64,000 bases of DNA from Pseudomonadota bacterium. GTDB lineage: Bacteria; Pseudomonadota; Alphaproteobacteria; Puniceispirillales; Puniceispirillaceae. The position numbers and the translations under genes are program-made. Of this stretch, positions 10,045 to 19,720 are shown in pieces (position 1 is the stretch's first letter; the number at the start of each line of letters is the position of its first letter). The notes under the pieces were generated by a model that had not been told where the DNA came from, searched no databases, and saw nothing but the letters and a program-made list of their open reading frames with translations. The stretch is from the NCBI GenBank assembly GCA_027620495.1, contig JAQCEA010000013.1, positions 1 through 64,000 of the forward strand, given 5' to 3'.

Positions 10045-10757
10045 TAGCTGGTCCCCAGATAGGCTGCTTGTACCGCCGCATTTTCATGAATTTCTTTTGG
10101 TGAGCCTTCAGCTAGCACTTTGCCATTATTTAATACAGTAATTGCATCTGCAGATCGCATGACAACATCGATATTATGTTCAATCAGAAGTATGGTCATT
10201 ACGCCTCTAAGATTACTAATTAGTCTTATGAATTGGTTAATTTCGCTGTCAGCAAGGCCTTGTGTTGGCTCGTCAAGGATCAGCAATTTTGGTCTTTGAC
10301 ACAATCCCATCGCAATTTCGAGAAGGCGCTGATGCCCATAGCTGAGGTCACCTGCAAGCTGGGTGGCACGATCAGATATACCAACTTCTGCAAGCGCATC
10401 TTCAACCCGACGCTTGGTTTCGTTTTCATCGCCAATGGTTTGCCAGCGCACCGCAAGCGCAACATTTTCAAAAACAGAGAGGCGACCATAGATAGATGTA
10501 ATCTGGAAAGTGTAAGCCATACCGGCCCTAATGCGCAGATGTGCGGGTTCTTTCGTTACATCTATGCCGTCAAAAAACACCTGTCCTTCAGTAGCCGCAA
10601 TACGTCCCGACAACATGCTAACGAAAGTGGTTTTACCAGCACCATTAGGGCCTATTAACGCACGAACCTGGCCAGTTGGTATGACGAAACTGATGTTATC
10701 AACAGCTGTTATCCCACCAAATTTTCGACTGAGATTGTGGGTCGAAAGTAAATTCAT
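10044..10757 (-). CDS. HAAT-family ABC transporter ATPase, LivG type
   Basis: This is the first ATPase of the importer, about 237 residues from the ATG at 10757, which overlaps the upstream permease stop as ATGA. A GTG start three codons earlier is also possible. Walker A is GPNGAGKTT, the signature region is LSYGHQRLLEIA, and Walker B is LLILDEPTQG. The C-terminal GSPKEIHENAAVQAAYLG is characteristic of LivG. It pairs with the LivF-type subunit. Confidence 0.9.
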   Translation of the reverse strand: MNLLSTHNLSRKFGGITAVDNISFVIPTGQVRALIGPNGAGKTTFVSMLSGRIAATEGQVFFDGIDVTKEPAHLRIRAGMAYTFQITSIYGRLSVFENVALAVRWQTIGDENETKRRVEDALAEVGISDRATQLAGDLSYGHQRLLEIAMGLCQRPKLLILDEPTQGLADSEINQFIRLISNLRGVMTILLIEHNIDVVMRSADAITVLNNGKVLAEGSPKEIHENAAVQAAYLGTS

Positions 10758-11698
10758 GGCAACCACCGTAACCCGCGTCTGCGGATCTCACCAACAAGGC
10801 CTTGTGGCGCAAACAATGTCAACATCACCAATGAGAAACCTGCAATGAGCATATATGCAGTCGTCAAGCCACTTGATAAATCGATCAGATAAAACATGAA
10901 TAAGGTGCCTACAAAAGGACCAAGAACGGTGCCTGCGCCGCCAAGGAGAACCCATAAAAGTGGAAAAATAGAATATTGAACCGAGGCAAAGGTCGCCCCT
11001 GCATAGCCAAATAGCAGACAATAACAAGCGCCAGCTGCCGCTGACATGGTCCCCGACAGGACTATTGCTGAAAGTTTATGGCGCTGAATATCATACCCGA
11101 GCATTCGCGTGCGCTCATTATTCTCGCGGATGGCAACGAGAACGCGCCCAAATCCAGCTTGAACCACGCGAAGACTAACAATAATGCAAATTGTCATGAG
11201 AAGCAGTGCCGCAAAATAGCGGCTTGTCGGATCAGACAAGTCTATGCCGGCAATTGAACGCAATTCCTGCTGAATGACCAAGCCTTCATCACCTCGGGTA
11301 AATTCTCCAAAATAAAGAACAGTTAAGTAGCCAGCTTGCGAAAACATCAGTGTGACGATCATAAATGCAACGCCGGTTGTGCGAAGCAGTAGAAGTCCGA
11401 TCGTAAGCGAGACAACAACGCCGCTGAGCAAACCAATAATAAGCGCTGGGCCGGCCAACCATTCAAGATGTTGCATGCTGAGTGAAAGCCCATACATGCC
11501 AGCAGCAAAGAACAGCGCATGGCCAAGACTAAGAAGCCCTGTATAGCCAAAAAGAATATTGTAACCCATGGCATAGCAGGTCAGCACCATAATTCTTGCC
11601 ATGCTGGCATGATGATAGGACGGCAGGACAAATTGCAAAACAAACAATAGCGCGACAATGCCAAGGTGAAGCAACCATGATTTTTTTAATTCACTCAT
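10754..11698 (-). CDS. HAAT-family ABC transporter permease, LivM type
   Basis: This is an inner-membrane permease of 314 residues with about nine to ten helices. Family segments are YNILFGYTGLLSLGHALFF near residue 45 and ENNERTRMLGYD near residue 195. It overlaps both neighbours by four bases, so the operon is translationally coupled. It pairs with the LivH-type permease. Confidence 0.9.
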   Translation of the reverse strand: MSELKKSWLLHLGIVALLFVLQFVLPSYHHASMARIMVLTCYAMGYNILFGYTGLLSLGHALFFAAGMYGLSLSMQHLEWLAGPALIIGLLSGVVVSLTIGLLLLRTTGVAFMIVTLMFSQAGYLTVLYFGEFTRGDEGLVIQQELRSIAGIDLSDPTSRYFAALLLMTICIIVSLRVVQAGFGRVLVAIRENNERTRMLGYDIQRHKLSAIVLSGTMSAAAGACYCLLFGYAGATFASVQYSIFPLLWVLLGGAGTVLGPFVGTLFMFYLIDLSSGLTTAYMLIAGFSLVMLTLFAPQGLVGEIRRRGLRWLP

Positions 11699-12621
11699 AG
11701 CGCGCGTTTTCCAAAAAAGCCTTGTGGGCGGAAAACTAGAAAAAAGGCGACCGCCAATGTTGCAATGATTTTTGCCAATGTTGGGGAAAAGAAAATAGAG
11801 ATAATGCCGTCACTCAAACCAATTAATAGCGCTGCGACAATTGTTCCTGGCAGGCTGCCGAGACCACCTATAATGACTACAATAAAAGATAATAAAAGTG
11901 GATCATGCCCCATCAGGTAGTGCGCTTGTTGGATCGGCACAATTAGAACGCCCCCAAGGGCAGCCAGCCCCGCACCAAGTCCAAAAACTGACGCATAGAC
12001 CCTGTTGACAGGAATAGCAAAGGCAAGTGCGGTTTCACGATCAAGTTGCGTTGCACGCATTATCAGCCCGTAACGGGTGCGGGTCATCAGCAGCCAAATA
12101 GCAACTAAAAGAGTCAACGCTGCGAGGATTACCGCAATTTTATAACTGGTGGTTCCGAGTCCCCAAGGCCAGTATAAGGCCAGCCCATCATTCGTCCACT
12201 CAAGGAGAGGAATCGATAACCGATTGTTAAAGGGCGCTTCGACTGGGCGTGCGTCTGGTCCAAATGTCATTAAAGTAAGTTGCTGAATGACGTAAAGCAG
12301 ACCGATTGTTGCCACGATGGTGCGCTCAGGATCATATCCAATCCGTTTGAGAATCAACTGATCGGCAATTACAGCCAATCCAGCCGTCAGCGGCGGTGCC
12401 AAAAGCATTGCAGCAACAAAGCCAAGCGCAGGGTTTCCTTCTATGCTCCCAGCTATCCACCAAGCCAAAACAGCTCCAACCATGAAAAACTCGCCATGTG
12501 CGACATTTACCACGCGCATCACCCCAAAAACTAATGACAAGCCTACGGCCATCAGTGATAGCACCGCCGCGGTGACAAGGCCCTCCAGAAGGCCAAGAAT
12601 GATATAGGGTCCAAGTTCCAT
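11695..12621 (-). CDS. HAAT-family ABC transporter permease, LivH type
   Basis: This is an inner-membrane permease of 308 residues with about eight helices. Typical motifs are GLSLVFGVMRVVNVAHGEFFM near the N-terminus and the C-terminal GGLGSLPGTIVAALLIGL. It follows the binding-protein gene after about 120 bases. The whole set has gene order binding protein, H, M, G, F, the same order as a urtABCDE urea transporter, but the binding protein does not look like UrtA. Confidence 0.9.
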   Translation of the reverse strand: MELGPYIILGLLEGLVTAAVLSLMAVGLSLVFGVMRVVNVAHGEFFMVGAVLAWWIAGSIEGNPALGFVAAMLLAPPLTAGLAVIADQLILKRIGYDPERTIVATIGLLYVIQQLTLMTFGPDARPVEAPFNNRLSIPLLEWTNDGLALYWPWGLGTTSYKIAVILAALTLLVAIWLLMTRTRYGLIMRATQLDRETALAFAIPVNRVYASVFGLGAGLAALGGVLIVPIQQAHYLMGHDPLLLSFIVVIIGGLGSLPGTIVAALLIGLSDGIISIFFSPTLAKIIATLAVAFFLVFRPQGFFGKRAL

Positions 12622-12738
12622 AAAACCAGGGTAAAACCACTTCCTTTGACAAGTGTCAGGCGGAATGTCTTAAAAATGAAATAAATTAGTTGATAAAATT
12701 ATCAGGTGCGGCCCGCCGTGACAGACCGCACCATGGCC

Positions 12739-14094
12739 TCAGAAAGGCTGTTTTGTATAGTCTACTTCATCTGGATAATAGGTATCCGATATGGAGGTAG
12801 TGTGCGCTAAAACAAGTTTACTGTTGGTTACTTTGGTAATGTATTGATGGCCAAACACCTGATGTGTCCTGCCGTTAAATTCTTTCGCACCTTGAGGGTG
12901 TGCATGGGAATGCGGCATTAAAGTCATTGCTTCAACAGCTTCGATCAGTTTGGCACGGTCTTTTGGACCGCTATAACCACTCGCTTCCATGCCGGCTTTA
13001 ACAATGTGGAGCGTTTCCCAACATCCAAACATATGGGCGTAGGTAGACACATCTTTAGAGTCGGACAATGAAGCGCCATTTGCATCGACACCAACGGCAG
13101 TGCGATAATCCTTATCATACACGGATTGGTTTGCCTGAGCGTAGCGTGGATTGCCTTCCCAGAAATATGTCCCTTCCAAAAACTCAAGGCCTGGACTCGC
13201 CAAATCAACTGCCTCTAAAGAATCGATAAAGCCAAAGATTTCTGGGCGCGAATTGCCAAAAAACTCACCCATTTCTTTTACGAAGGTCAGAACCGCTGGG
13301 CCAACCATGACATGATAAATCACGTCGGTATTGCGGGGGATTTTAGGAAAGTATTTTGTAAATGATGACTCAGTTGGAGGGATGGCTATTTTTGCAACCA
13401 CTTGCCCACCTTGTGCTTCTATCGCCGCTGAAAAATAATCTCGGTGATCATGACCAAAAGCGAAGTCTGGATAGATCATTGTTACCTTTTTACCCAATGA
13501 GCTACTGACAAATGGCGCCATGGCCTGTACCTGGCTTTTCACATCCGTAATGCCTGGTTGCAAGGTGTAGCGGTTTAGCATGCCACTTGCGACATGATGA
13601 CCTTCAGACACGACAAAATACGGAATTTTTAGTTCACCAGCACGCGGTGCAGAACCGATAACAACGTGGCTAAATAATGTGCCAAAAGCTATGTCGCATC
13701 CATGCTGCGTGGCCATCTTTTCAACAACTTCAGCACCACGTTTTGGGTCGGTGCCATCGTCTTCGGCTATAATTTCCACTTTCCGGCCATTAATACCGCC
13801 TTCATCGTTGATCTTTTTGACAGCAGCTTTGGTTGCACGATCATACCATCTGCCATACGCCGCTCCAATACCCGTACGATGGACCTGGAAACCAATTTTT
13901 ATCGGCTCTGATGCCTCAGCCTGACTATAGCGACCAAATAATGGCAAACTGCTTGCGGTCGCCACTAGTGCTGTTGTTGCGGCAAGTGTCTTAATTGCCT
14001 TGCGGCGGCTCGATTGTTTGGTCATATTTTGAACTTGGCCCATATCAACTTGATGGTTTCTTTTAATTGACACATTGTTTGTAGGTTTCCTCAT
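12739..14094 (-). CDS. HAAT-family substrate-binding protein with Tat signal
   Basis: This is a periplasmic solute-binding protein of the Leu/Ile/Val type (PBP1 fold). The start at 14094 is chosen because GGGGAGG precedes that ATG, giving about 451 residues. The N-terminal SRRKAIKTLAATTALVATAS is a twin-arginine export signal. The mature part opens EPIKIGFQVHRTGIGAAYG and has FPKIPRNTDVIYHVMVG in the middle. It lacks the LHSLSGTMAISE-type start of UrtA, so urea is not indicated by sequence. It heads the operon with the H, M, G and F genes. The ligand is unknown. Confidence 0.85.
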   Translation of the reverse strand: MRKPTNNVSIKRNHQVDMGQVQNMTKQSSRRKAIKTLAATTALVATASSLPLFGRYSQAEASEPIKIGFQVHRTGIGAAYGRWYDRATKAAVKKINDEGGINGRKVEIIAEDDGTDPKRGAEVVEKMATQHGCDIAFGTLFSHVVIGSAPRAGELKIPYFVVSEGHHVASGMLNRYTLQPGITDVKSQVQAMAPFVSSSLGKKVTMIYPDFAFGHDHRDYFSAAIEAQGGQVVAKIAIPPTESSFTKYFPKIPRNTDVIYHVMVGPAVLTFVKEMGEFFGNSRPEIFGFIDSLEAVDLASPGLEFLEGTYFWEGNPRYAQANQSVYDKDYRTAVGVDANGASLSDSKDVSTYAHMFGCWETLHIVKAGMEASGYSGPKDRAKLIEAVEAMTLMPHSHAHPQGAKEFNGRTHQVFGHQYITKVTNSKLVLAHTTSISDTYYPDEVDYTKQPF

Positions 14095-14191
14095 ATCTGC
14101 CTCCCCTGAATGTTTATCCAAGTTGTATAATTGAATCCGCTAAAAGTGTGTGACCACTCAAAAAACAAGTCCAGTAAAATTTTATTTGTCA

Positions 14192-15613
14192 TTAGCTTAT
14201 CTTTGGCGCCGCAAGAAGCCATAAGCCAAGCCATGTATAAAGAACCATAAAAATTGCGACGGGCAATCCAGCATATACGGCTCTGACAGAATCACCGTAA
14301 ATTCGAACAGATTCCAGATGCGCTAAAATAACAGAAATAACATGACCAAGCGTGATCACAAAGGCCTGTGATAGCCAAATTAACCTGACAGTTTCACGAT
14401 GATTAAAAAAACCAGTAGTAACATAAAAACCATCTAATCCCAGTAAATTGAAACCATTACCCAATGGGTCATTAAGTGCCAAAAGCACATATTGACCTTC
14501 AACAAGGAGTGAGGGCAGGTAGTGCGCAGTATGATATGCAAGTGCGATAGGTAAAACGGTGGGCGCAAACGCATTTAGCAATGTTGTTGTGTTTAAATGT
14601 CCTGATGCAAGCCTGTTACCAATTGTGATCATAATGATAAATAGTCCGATAAGTATCAAATTAGCACTCAATAGACCTATTACCACTGGAATAACAACGG
14701 CGGATCTTCCAGGAAAATCAAGCGGATTCACTCCAATCTGATCAAACCAAAAAAATGTTTCATTTAATCCATCGAATGAGCCTGTGCCCAACAATACTAA
14801 AATGAAAATTGAAATTCCTCGGAATATTTTAATGTTATCTTTGAATTGCCAACCTAGCCAACCAGCGCAAAGCTTGTCGCCACGCTGTGCGAATACGGCC
14901 AGGCGTTTAAGTTGAACCATCATCACAGAGAAAAATTCAACCCGCTCTAGCCAGCGTTCAGGGCCAAAAACTACCATGCCTGAAAATGTCATTGTCATGT
15001 AGACTGTGAGCACGCTTGCCAAGCGCGCTGGATCGTCAGGCGCTGGATCAGCAAGAGTAAAGGCGGAAAACATCAATAGAATTGCCACGGCTGGCAAAAT
15101 GCCCGCTTGATCAGGTAGCTTTAACCAAGGTCGAGATAACAAAATAGTTAGTGGTTTTACAGCCCATTGCCATGGTGAAATCCAGCCCCACAAGTTAAAC
15201 AAATAGCCTTGAATCATTGGGGCCGCCATCCAAAATGCGACCCAAAATCCAAGTGTAAGCGGGTTTTCAAGTGGATCACGCGTTCCATTTAGGCCTGTTT
15301 GAATGCCCCAAACGACAAAAAGAAATGAAATAAAACTACTAATTTCCTGAGTTGATGAATTAATCCTGAATTCAATTAAGTTAATTTTTTTGAATAATTT
15401 ATATGGAACTTGGGAAGGCAAGAACCACACTAGCATCAGGCTGAGTGCTACAATTAAAACGCCCAGAGCTATGTATGGACCTGTTGGCAAGAGGGCAATG
15501 AAACTTTGCCCAGTCGCGTGTGAGAATGCTTTGGTTGGCGTAGTAATTCCTACAACTGACAATGAGATTTTTTTCCAAAATCGGCATGTTAGAGGAATTC
15601 TACAAATGATCAT
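14192..15613 (-). CDS. Polytopic membrane protein, possibly fenitrothion-hydrolase (FedA/FedB)-like family
   Basis: The 473-residue protein has about ten to twelve hydrophobic helices and no obvious nucleotide-binding motif. The stretch ALAYHTAHYLPSLLVEGQY near residue 360 contains paired histidines in a membrane setting. From memory it resembles proteins annotated as fenitrothion hydrolase membrane components. Real function in such genomes is unknown, and the name should not be taken as an activity. It lies between the HAAT operon and repeat copy 2, and is A+T-rich near its 5' end. Confidence 0.55.
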   Translation of the reverse strand: MIICRIPLTCRFWKKISLSVVGITTPTKAFSHATGQSFIALLPTGPYIALGVLIVALSLMLVWFLPSQVPYKLFKKINLIEFRINSSTQEISSFISFLFVVWGIQTGLNGTRDPLENPLTLGFWVAFWMAAPMIQGYLFNLWGWISPWQWAVKPLTILLSRPWLKLPDQAGILPAVAILLMFSAFTLADPAPDDPARLASVLTVYMTMTFSGMVVFGPERWLERVEFFSVMMVQLKRLAVFAQRGDKLCAGWLGWQFKDNIKIFRGISIFILVLLGTGSFDGLNETFFWFDQIGVNPLDFPGRSAVVIPVVIGLLSANLILIGLFIIMITIGNRLASGHLNTTTLLNAFAPTVLPIALAYHTAHYLPSLLVEGQYVLLALNDPLGNGFNLLGLDGFYVTTGFFNHRETVRLIWLSQAFVITLGHVISVILAHLESVRIYGDSVRAVYAGLPVAIFMVLYTWLGLWLLAAPKIS

Positions 15614-15692
15614 GTTTCAATATGAAAACTGCACTTTTCGATTGTCAAGCTAAGTTGAAAATTTTTGAGTAACAGTAAATTGGTGTTGGAAA

Positions 15693-15745
15693 TCATACCC
15701 AAGCGCTAATCGTAGGGTCTTGAACAAATCCTGCCCCCGCAACCA
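15693..15745 (+). repeat. 53-bp tRNA-tail-like dispersed repeat, copy 2
   Basis: This copy differs from copy 3 at a single base over 53 positions. It lies between the membrane protein gene and the 3' end of putR. Read on the minus strand it encodes the meaningless tail VAGAGFVQDPTISAWV at the end of an ORF that is otherwise a shadow of putR. Confidence 0.88.
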
Positions 15746-15756
15746 TTTTTCTCACT

Positions 15757-16191
15757 CTATTCTTGAACCGTTTCCATCGAGACAAAGGTTGACGTTGATG
15801 CCACATGTGGCAGAGATGAGATATTCTCTGCAAGCTCTGTTCGGTAATTACGAATATTGTTTGTTCGGACTTTGAGCAGATAGTCAAAACTGCCTGCAAT
15901 CATGTGGCATTGTTCAACAGATTTCAGCGCTCTCACAGCCGAATTGAACGCCGTCAGCGCATTAGCGCGGGTATCTGACAAGGTTACTTGGACAAAGGCG
16001 ATATGATCCTGTCCCAGTTTTGTATAATTAAGCTGTGCTGCATATCCACGAATATACCCTTCTTTTTCAAGTTTCTTTATCCGCGCTTGCAATGGTGAGG
16101 GTGACAGACCGACTTGTTCAGATAGTTTTTTGAGTGTTGTTTTACTATCATGAGACAGCTGATCAAGTATTTTAAAATCGATGGCGTCCAA
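15757..16191 (-). CDS. putR: Lrp/AsnC-family regulator, probable PutR
   Basis: This is an Lrp-type transcription factor of 144 residues: an N-terminal winged helix-turn-helix (DFKILDQLSHDSKTTLKKLSEQVG and SPSPLQARIKKLEKEGYI) and a C-terminal RAM ligand domain (HMIAGSFDYLLKVRT). It is divergent to putA, the arrangement of the proline-responsive activator PutR in alphaproteobacteria. The adjacent PutA has no DNA-binding domain of its own, which supports separate control by this protein. Confidence 0.85.
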   Translation of the reverse strand: MDAIDFKILDQLSHDSKTTLKKLSEQVGLSPSPLQARIKKLEKEGYIRGYAAQLNYTKLGQDHIAFVQVTLSDTRANALTAFNSAVRALKSVEQCHMIAGSFDYLLKVRTNNIRNYRTELAENISSLPHVASTSTFVSMETVQE

Positions 16192-16347
16192 AGTAAAAAA
16201 TCCTAAATTAATTCGTTTTATAATAAATATAATACAAAAATAGTCAAAAATCAGTAAATTAAATATTTAAATAAGAAAAATAAAGGAAAAATACAAAATA
16301 AAAATTTGATAACATAGCCGCATCAATCTAATGCCGGAGAGTTGGCG
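16192..16347. promoter_or_regulatory. Divergent putR/putA control region
   Basis: This is a 156-base, strikingly A+T-rich spacer between the divergent putR and putA genes. It contains the perfect 12-base palindrome TTAAATATTTAA at 16259-16270 and several A/T tracts, as expected for Lrp-family operators that bend DNA. A GGAGAG ribosome binding site precedes the putA ATG. The assignment as operator is inferred from position and composition. Confidence 0.55.
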
Positions 16348-19300
16348 ATGAACGCTATGCAAAGCCCGTTGAAAAAGATGTCATGGGGGCAAGGGCTTTT
16401 CCCTCAAATTGGACCTGTTGCGGATGAATTGGCGCTTGTCGAAGCATTTCACCATTTGCCTGCCCTTAGCTTGCAAGACCGGACAAACATCTTACAAAAA
16501 GCCAGAAAAATAACAGCTTTGGCACGCCAAACCAGCGCCATCATTTCGGCGGAAAAGATCATGGCGGTCTATAAATTATCGACATCAGAGGGGCGCATGA
16601 TCATGGAGCTTGCCGAAGCTTTGTTGCGCGTACCAGATGCGACGACACGCGATTTTCTGATTTTTGACAAACTTGCCCCCGGTCACTGGCTAGATGGTGA
16701 CGCCAAAGGGTTTTTAAGGGGGATGGAATCTGCGCTTGCACTTGCTGGGGCTATTGTTCGACACGGGCATGATGATGCTTTGACGGCGGTCGTCTACAGA
16801 CTTGGTGTGCCGACGGTTCGTCGTGCCATTGAAACAGCGATGCGCCAGATGGGCGGACAATTTGTCTTTGCTGAAACCATTGAACGCGCGGCAAAGAACG
16901 CCGCTCAGCAAAAACAACTGTTCTCATTCGATATGCTGGGGGAAGCGGCGCGTTCTGAAGAAGATTGCGTGCGGTATTTCAATGCCTATGCTAAAGCGAT
17001 CGATGTTGTTGGTACACAGGCCACAAATGACGATGTGAATCAGAATTCTGGCGTCTCTGTCAAACTCTCTGCGCTATCTTGCCGGTTACAGCCACGCTAT
17101 TGGCCGAAAAGCCACGAGGCGTTAACGCGGCGCATGGTCAAGCTTGCGATAGAAGCACGGCGGCACAATATCCCGTTGACGATTGATGCCGAGGAATTTA
17201 GCAGATTAGAGCCAAGCCTTTACGTCTTTGAATCTCTGCTGGCACATCCCGATCTAAAGGGGTGGCAGGGGTTTGGGATGGTTGTTCAGGCCTACGCACG
17301 TCATGCCGGTCAGGTGATGAATTGGCTGGAGGCAAAAGCGCGCACCTATCAGACCCGAATATCAGTGCGGCTGGTGAAAGGGGCCTATTGGGACAGTGAA
17401 ATCAAGATCGCACAGGAAAAGGGCCTTGCAGATTTTCCGGTTTACACGTCAAAAAAACATACTGATTTAGCATATATTACTCATGCAAAACGCCTGATGA
17501 GGGCGTCGGCCTATATCCATCCACAATTTGCAAGTCATAATGCTTATACGCTTGTTGCTGTGGCCCATCTCGCAGATATGGTAAAACCGAAATCATTTGA
17601 GCTTCAGAAGCTTCATGGCATGGGCGATGATGTTCACCGGCAACTTAGAAACATCACGACAGCACCTTTGCGTGTTTATGCGCCGGTTGGCCGACACCAT
17701 GATTTGTTAGCCTATCTTGTCCGCCGAATTCTGGAAAACGGGGCAAGTTCCTCCTTTATGAATCAATTTGCTGATGAAATGGTGGACATTGAAACGCTGG
17801 TTCGTGATCCTTACGAGAGCGTGCGCCTGAAGACCCATGTACCAACAGGGGCGCAGATATTTTGGCCTGAGCGCAAGAACAGTCGCGGCTTTGACGAGGC
17901 GAATATCGCTACATTGTGTGCGTTTGCTACTGATGTTTCAAACGAGCAATTGCCCACCCCACCGCGCGATTCTAGTCGGCAAGATGTTGCCAGAGCCTTT
18001 GAGAAGGCGCGCCAATCATCATGGCGCTGTGTTAGCCCGGCCGAACGGGGCAATATTCTTAATCATATTGCCGATCAATACGAAAACGCTGCCAGTGAAA
18101 TTTTTCGTCTGCTTGTTCAAGAGGCAGGCAAAACCATAGACGATGCCGCCGGTGAATTAAGAGAGGCTGTAGATTTTTGTCGATATTATGCGGCGCAGGC
18201 GCAAAAGATTAATTCTGCGTCGCTGGCACGCGGGACTGTTGTGGCGATCTCACCATGGAATTTTCCGCTGGCAATTTTTACTGGCCAGATTGTTTCAGCA
18301 CTTGGAGCAGGTAACATGGTTCTGGCAAAGCCCGCTGAGCAGACACCACTGATTGCCGCGTTTGCAGTGTCGCTTATGCATAGGGCGGGTGTGCCAAAAG
18401 ATGCGATTCAACTTTTATGCGGTAGCGGAACTGACGTTGGGGCCGCCCTCACTATCGCAGGACAGGCTGATATGGTGGTCTTTACCGGGTCAACTCATAC
18501 GGCCAAACTGATTGAAAGTGCCATTGCAGATTCAGCCAAGCCCGATGCACCGCTCATTGCAGAAACTGGTGGTCTTAATGCGATGATTGTTGACAGTTCA
18601 GCGCTTCTTGAACGGGCTGTGGATGACATTATAAATTCTGCTTTTAAGTCTGCAGGCCAGCGATGTTCAGCTTTACGAATTTTATATGTGCAAGAAAATA
18701 TAGCCGCTGACCTGATGCGTATGTTGGCAGAGGCCGCTGCTATGCTAAAGCTTGGTGATCCGTCTCAACCTGATACCGATATTGGCCCGGTCATTGATAA
18801 AGAAGCAAAATCCACAATTGATATTTATGTAGAAAAGGCCCGCATCGAGGGAAGGCTGATCTGGCAGGGTATTGCGCCTGAAACGGTATGTTTCTGCCCA
18901 CCGTCAATTTTAAGCGTTGACGGTATCGCCGATCTTCAGGGTGAAGTTTTCGGTCCTGTGCTTCATATCGCCACCTATAGAGCTGGAGATGAAGCAACGG
19001 TTGTAAATGCCATCAATGGGTCTGGTTACGGCCTCACCTTTGGTATGCATAGCCGGATCGACACCAGTATCGAGGCAGTGAGCGCGGCTATCAACGTTGG
19101 CAATGTCTACATTAATCGCAATCAAATTGGTGCTGTTGTAGGCTCACAGCCCTTTGGTGGTCATGGTCTATCAGGCACTGGCCCAAAGGCGGGCGGGCCG
19201 CTATATCTCAATACATTTTTGAAAAAAACCGATTGGGAATATAGCCGAAAGGCCATCACATTTGACTGCCCCGGGCCATCTGGTGAGCATAATAAATACA

Positions 19301-19626
19301 GTCTCACATCAAAGAAAGGCAAAGTGCTGGTGCTTCATAAAGATGCCGAAACACGCAAAGAGCTTGCCCGTATTGCAAAAAGCTTTGGTAATAAATTCAA
19401 GATGGCGGCAACGCTTACAGAAGAACTTGCAGATATTGATGTGGTGATGACGAAAGTGAAAAACAGCCCTGACGCTGGTGCGTTGCGCAAGGCACTATGC
19501 AAGGCCAGTCAGAGAGTAATACCGCTGATTACAGATGAAGGCGGCTATAGCTGGCTTCGGTCAGAAAAACATATCTGCCGCGATGTCACCGCATCTGGCG
19601 GCAATATAGACCTTCTTATGAAATAG
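16348..19626 (+). CDS. putA: Bifunctional proline dehydrogenase / L-glutamate gamma-semialdehyde dehydrogenase
   Basis: It oxidises proline to glutamate in two steps, with FAD and then NAD. The ATG at 16348 is preferred over the TTG two codons earlier. The 1092-residue protein has the PRODH barrel in the first half (segments VSVKLSALSCR, SVRLVKGAYWDSEI, ASHNAYTL). The aldehyde dehydrogenase follows (SPWNFPLAIFTGQ, FTGSTHTAKLI, AETGGLNAMIV with the glutamate, SAGQRCSALR with the catalytic cysteine, GEVFGPVLHI). There is no N-terminal ribbon-helix-helix domain, so it is not the self-repressing type. The last ~120 residues look like the C-terminal region common in PutA. Confidence 0.96.
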   Translation: MNAMQSPLKKMSWGQGLFPQIGPVADELALVEAFHHLPALSLQDRTNILQKARKITALARQTSAIISAEKIMAVYKLSTSEGRMIMELAEALLRVPDATTRDFLIFDKLAPGHWLDGDAKGFLRGMESALALAGAIVRHGHDDALTAVVYRLGVPTVRRAIETAMRQMGGQFVFAETIERAAKNAAQQKQLFSFDMLGEAARSEEDCVRYFNAYAKAIDVVGTQATNDDVNQNSGVSVKLSALSCRLQPRYWPKSHEALTRRMVKLAIEARRHNIPLTIDAEEFSRLEPSLYVFESLLAHPDLKGWQGFGMVVQAYARHAGQVMNWLEAKARTYQTRISVRLVKGAYWDSEIKIAQEKGLADFPVYTSKKHTDLAYITHAKRLMRASAYIHPQFASHNAYTLVAVAHLADMVKPKSFELQKLHGMGDDVHRQLRNITTAPLRVYAPVGRHHDLLAYLVRRILENGASSSFMNQFADEMVDIETLVRDPYESVRLKTHVPTGAQIFWPERKNSRGFDEANIATLCAFATDVSNEQLPTPPRDSSRQDVARAFEKARQSSWRCVSPAERGNILNHIADQYENAASEIFRLLVQEAGKTIDDAAGELREAVDFCRYYAAQAQKINSASLARGTVVAISPWNFPLAIFTGQIVSALGAGNMVLAKPAEQTPLIAAFAVSLMHRAGVPKDAIQLLCGSGTDVGAALTIAGQADMVVFTGSTHTAKLIESAIADSAKPDAPLIAETGGLNAMIVDSSALLERAVDDIINSAFKSAGQRCSALRILYVQENIAADLMRMLAEAAAMLKLGDPSQPDTDIGPVIDKEAKSTIDIYVEKARIEGRLIWQGIAPETVCFCPPSILSVDGIADLQGEVFGPVLHIATYRAGDEATVVNAINGSGYGLTFGMHSRIDTSIEAVSAAINVGNVYINRNQIGAVVGSQPFGGHGLSGTGPKAGGPLYLNTFLKKTDWEYSRKAITFDCPGPSGEHNKYSLTSKKGKVLVLHKDAETRKELARIAKSFGNKFKMAATLTEELADIDVVMTKVKNSPDAGALRKALCKASQRVIPLITDEGGYSWLRSEKHICRDVTASGGNIDLLMK

Positions 19627-19720
19627 TCTGCCTGATGATTTATTTGCGATACAGCCTCTATTTATGGGCGCGTCAAGCGTTTCTTTTTCAGAAAAGCTTT
19701 GCAACAGTTGCCAAAAAAAT

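Noticed and set aside
9349-14094. First HAAT system as a urea transporter (Urt)
   Set aside because: Gene order fits, but the binding protein lacks UrtA-type sequence. Position alone is not enough.
15693-15899. Minus-strand ORF ending in the shared VAGAGF tail
   Set aside because: It lies in another frame of putR and takes its tail from repeat copy 2. The similarity to the 19721 ORF comes only from the repeat.
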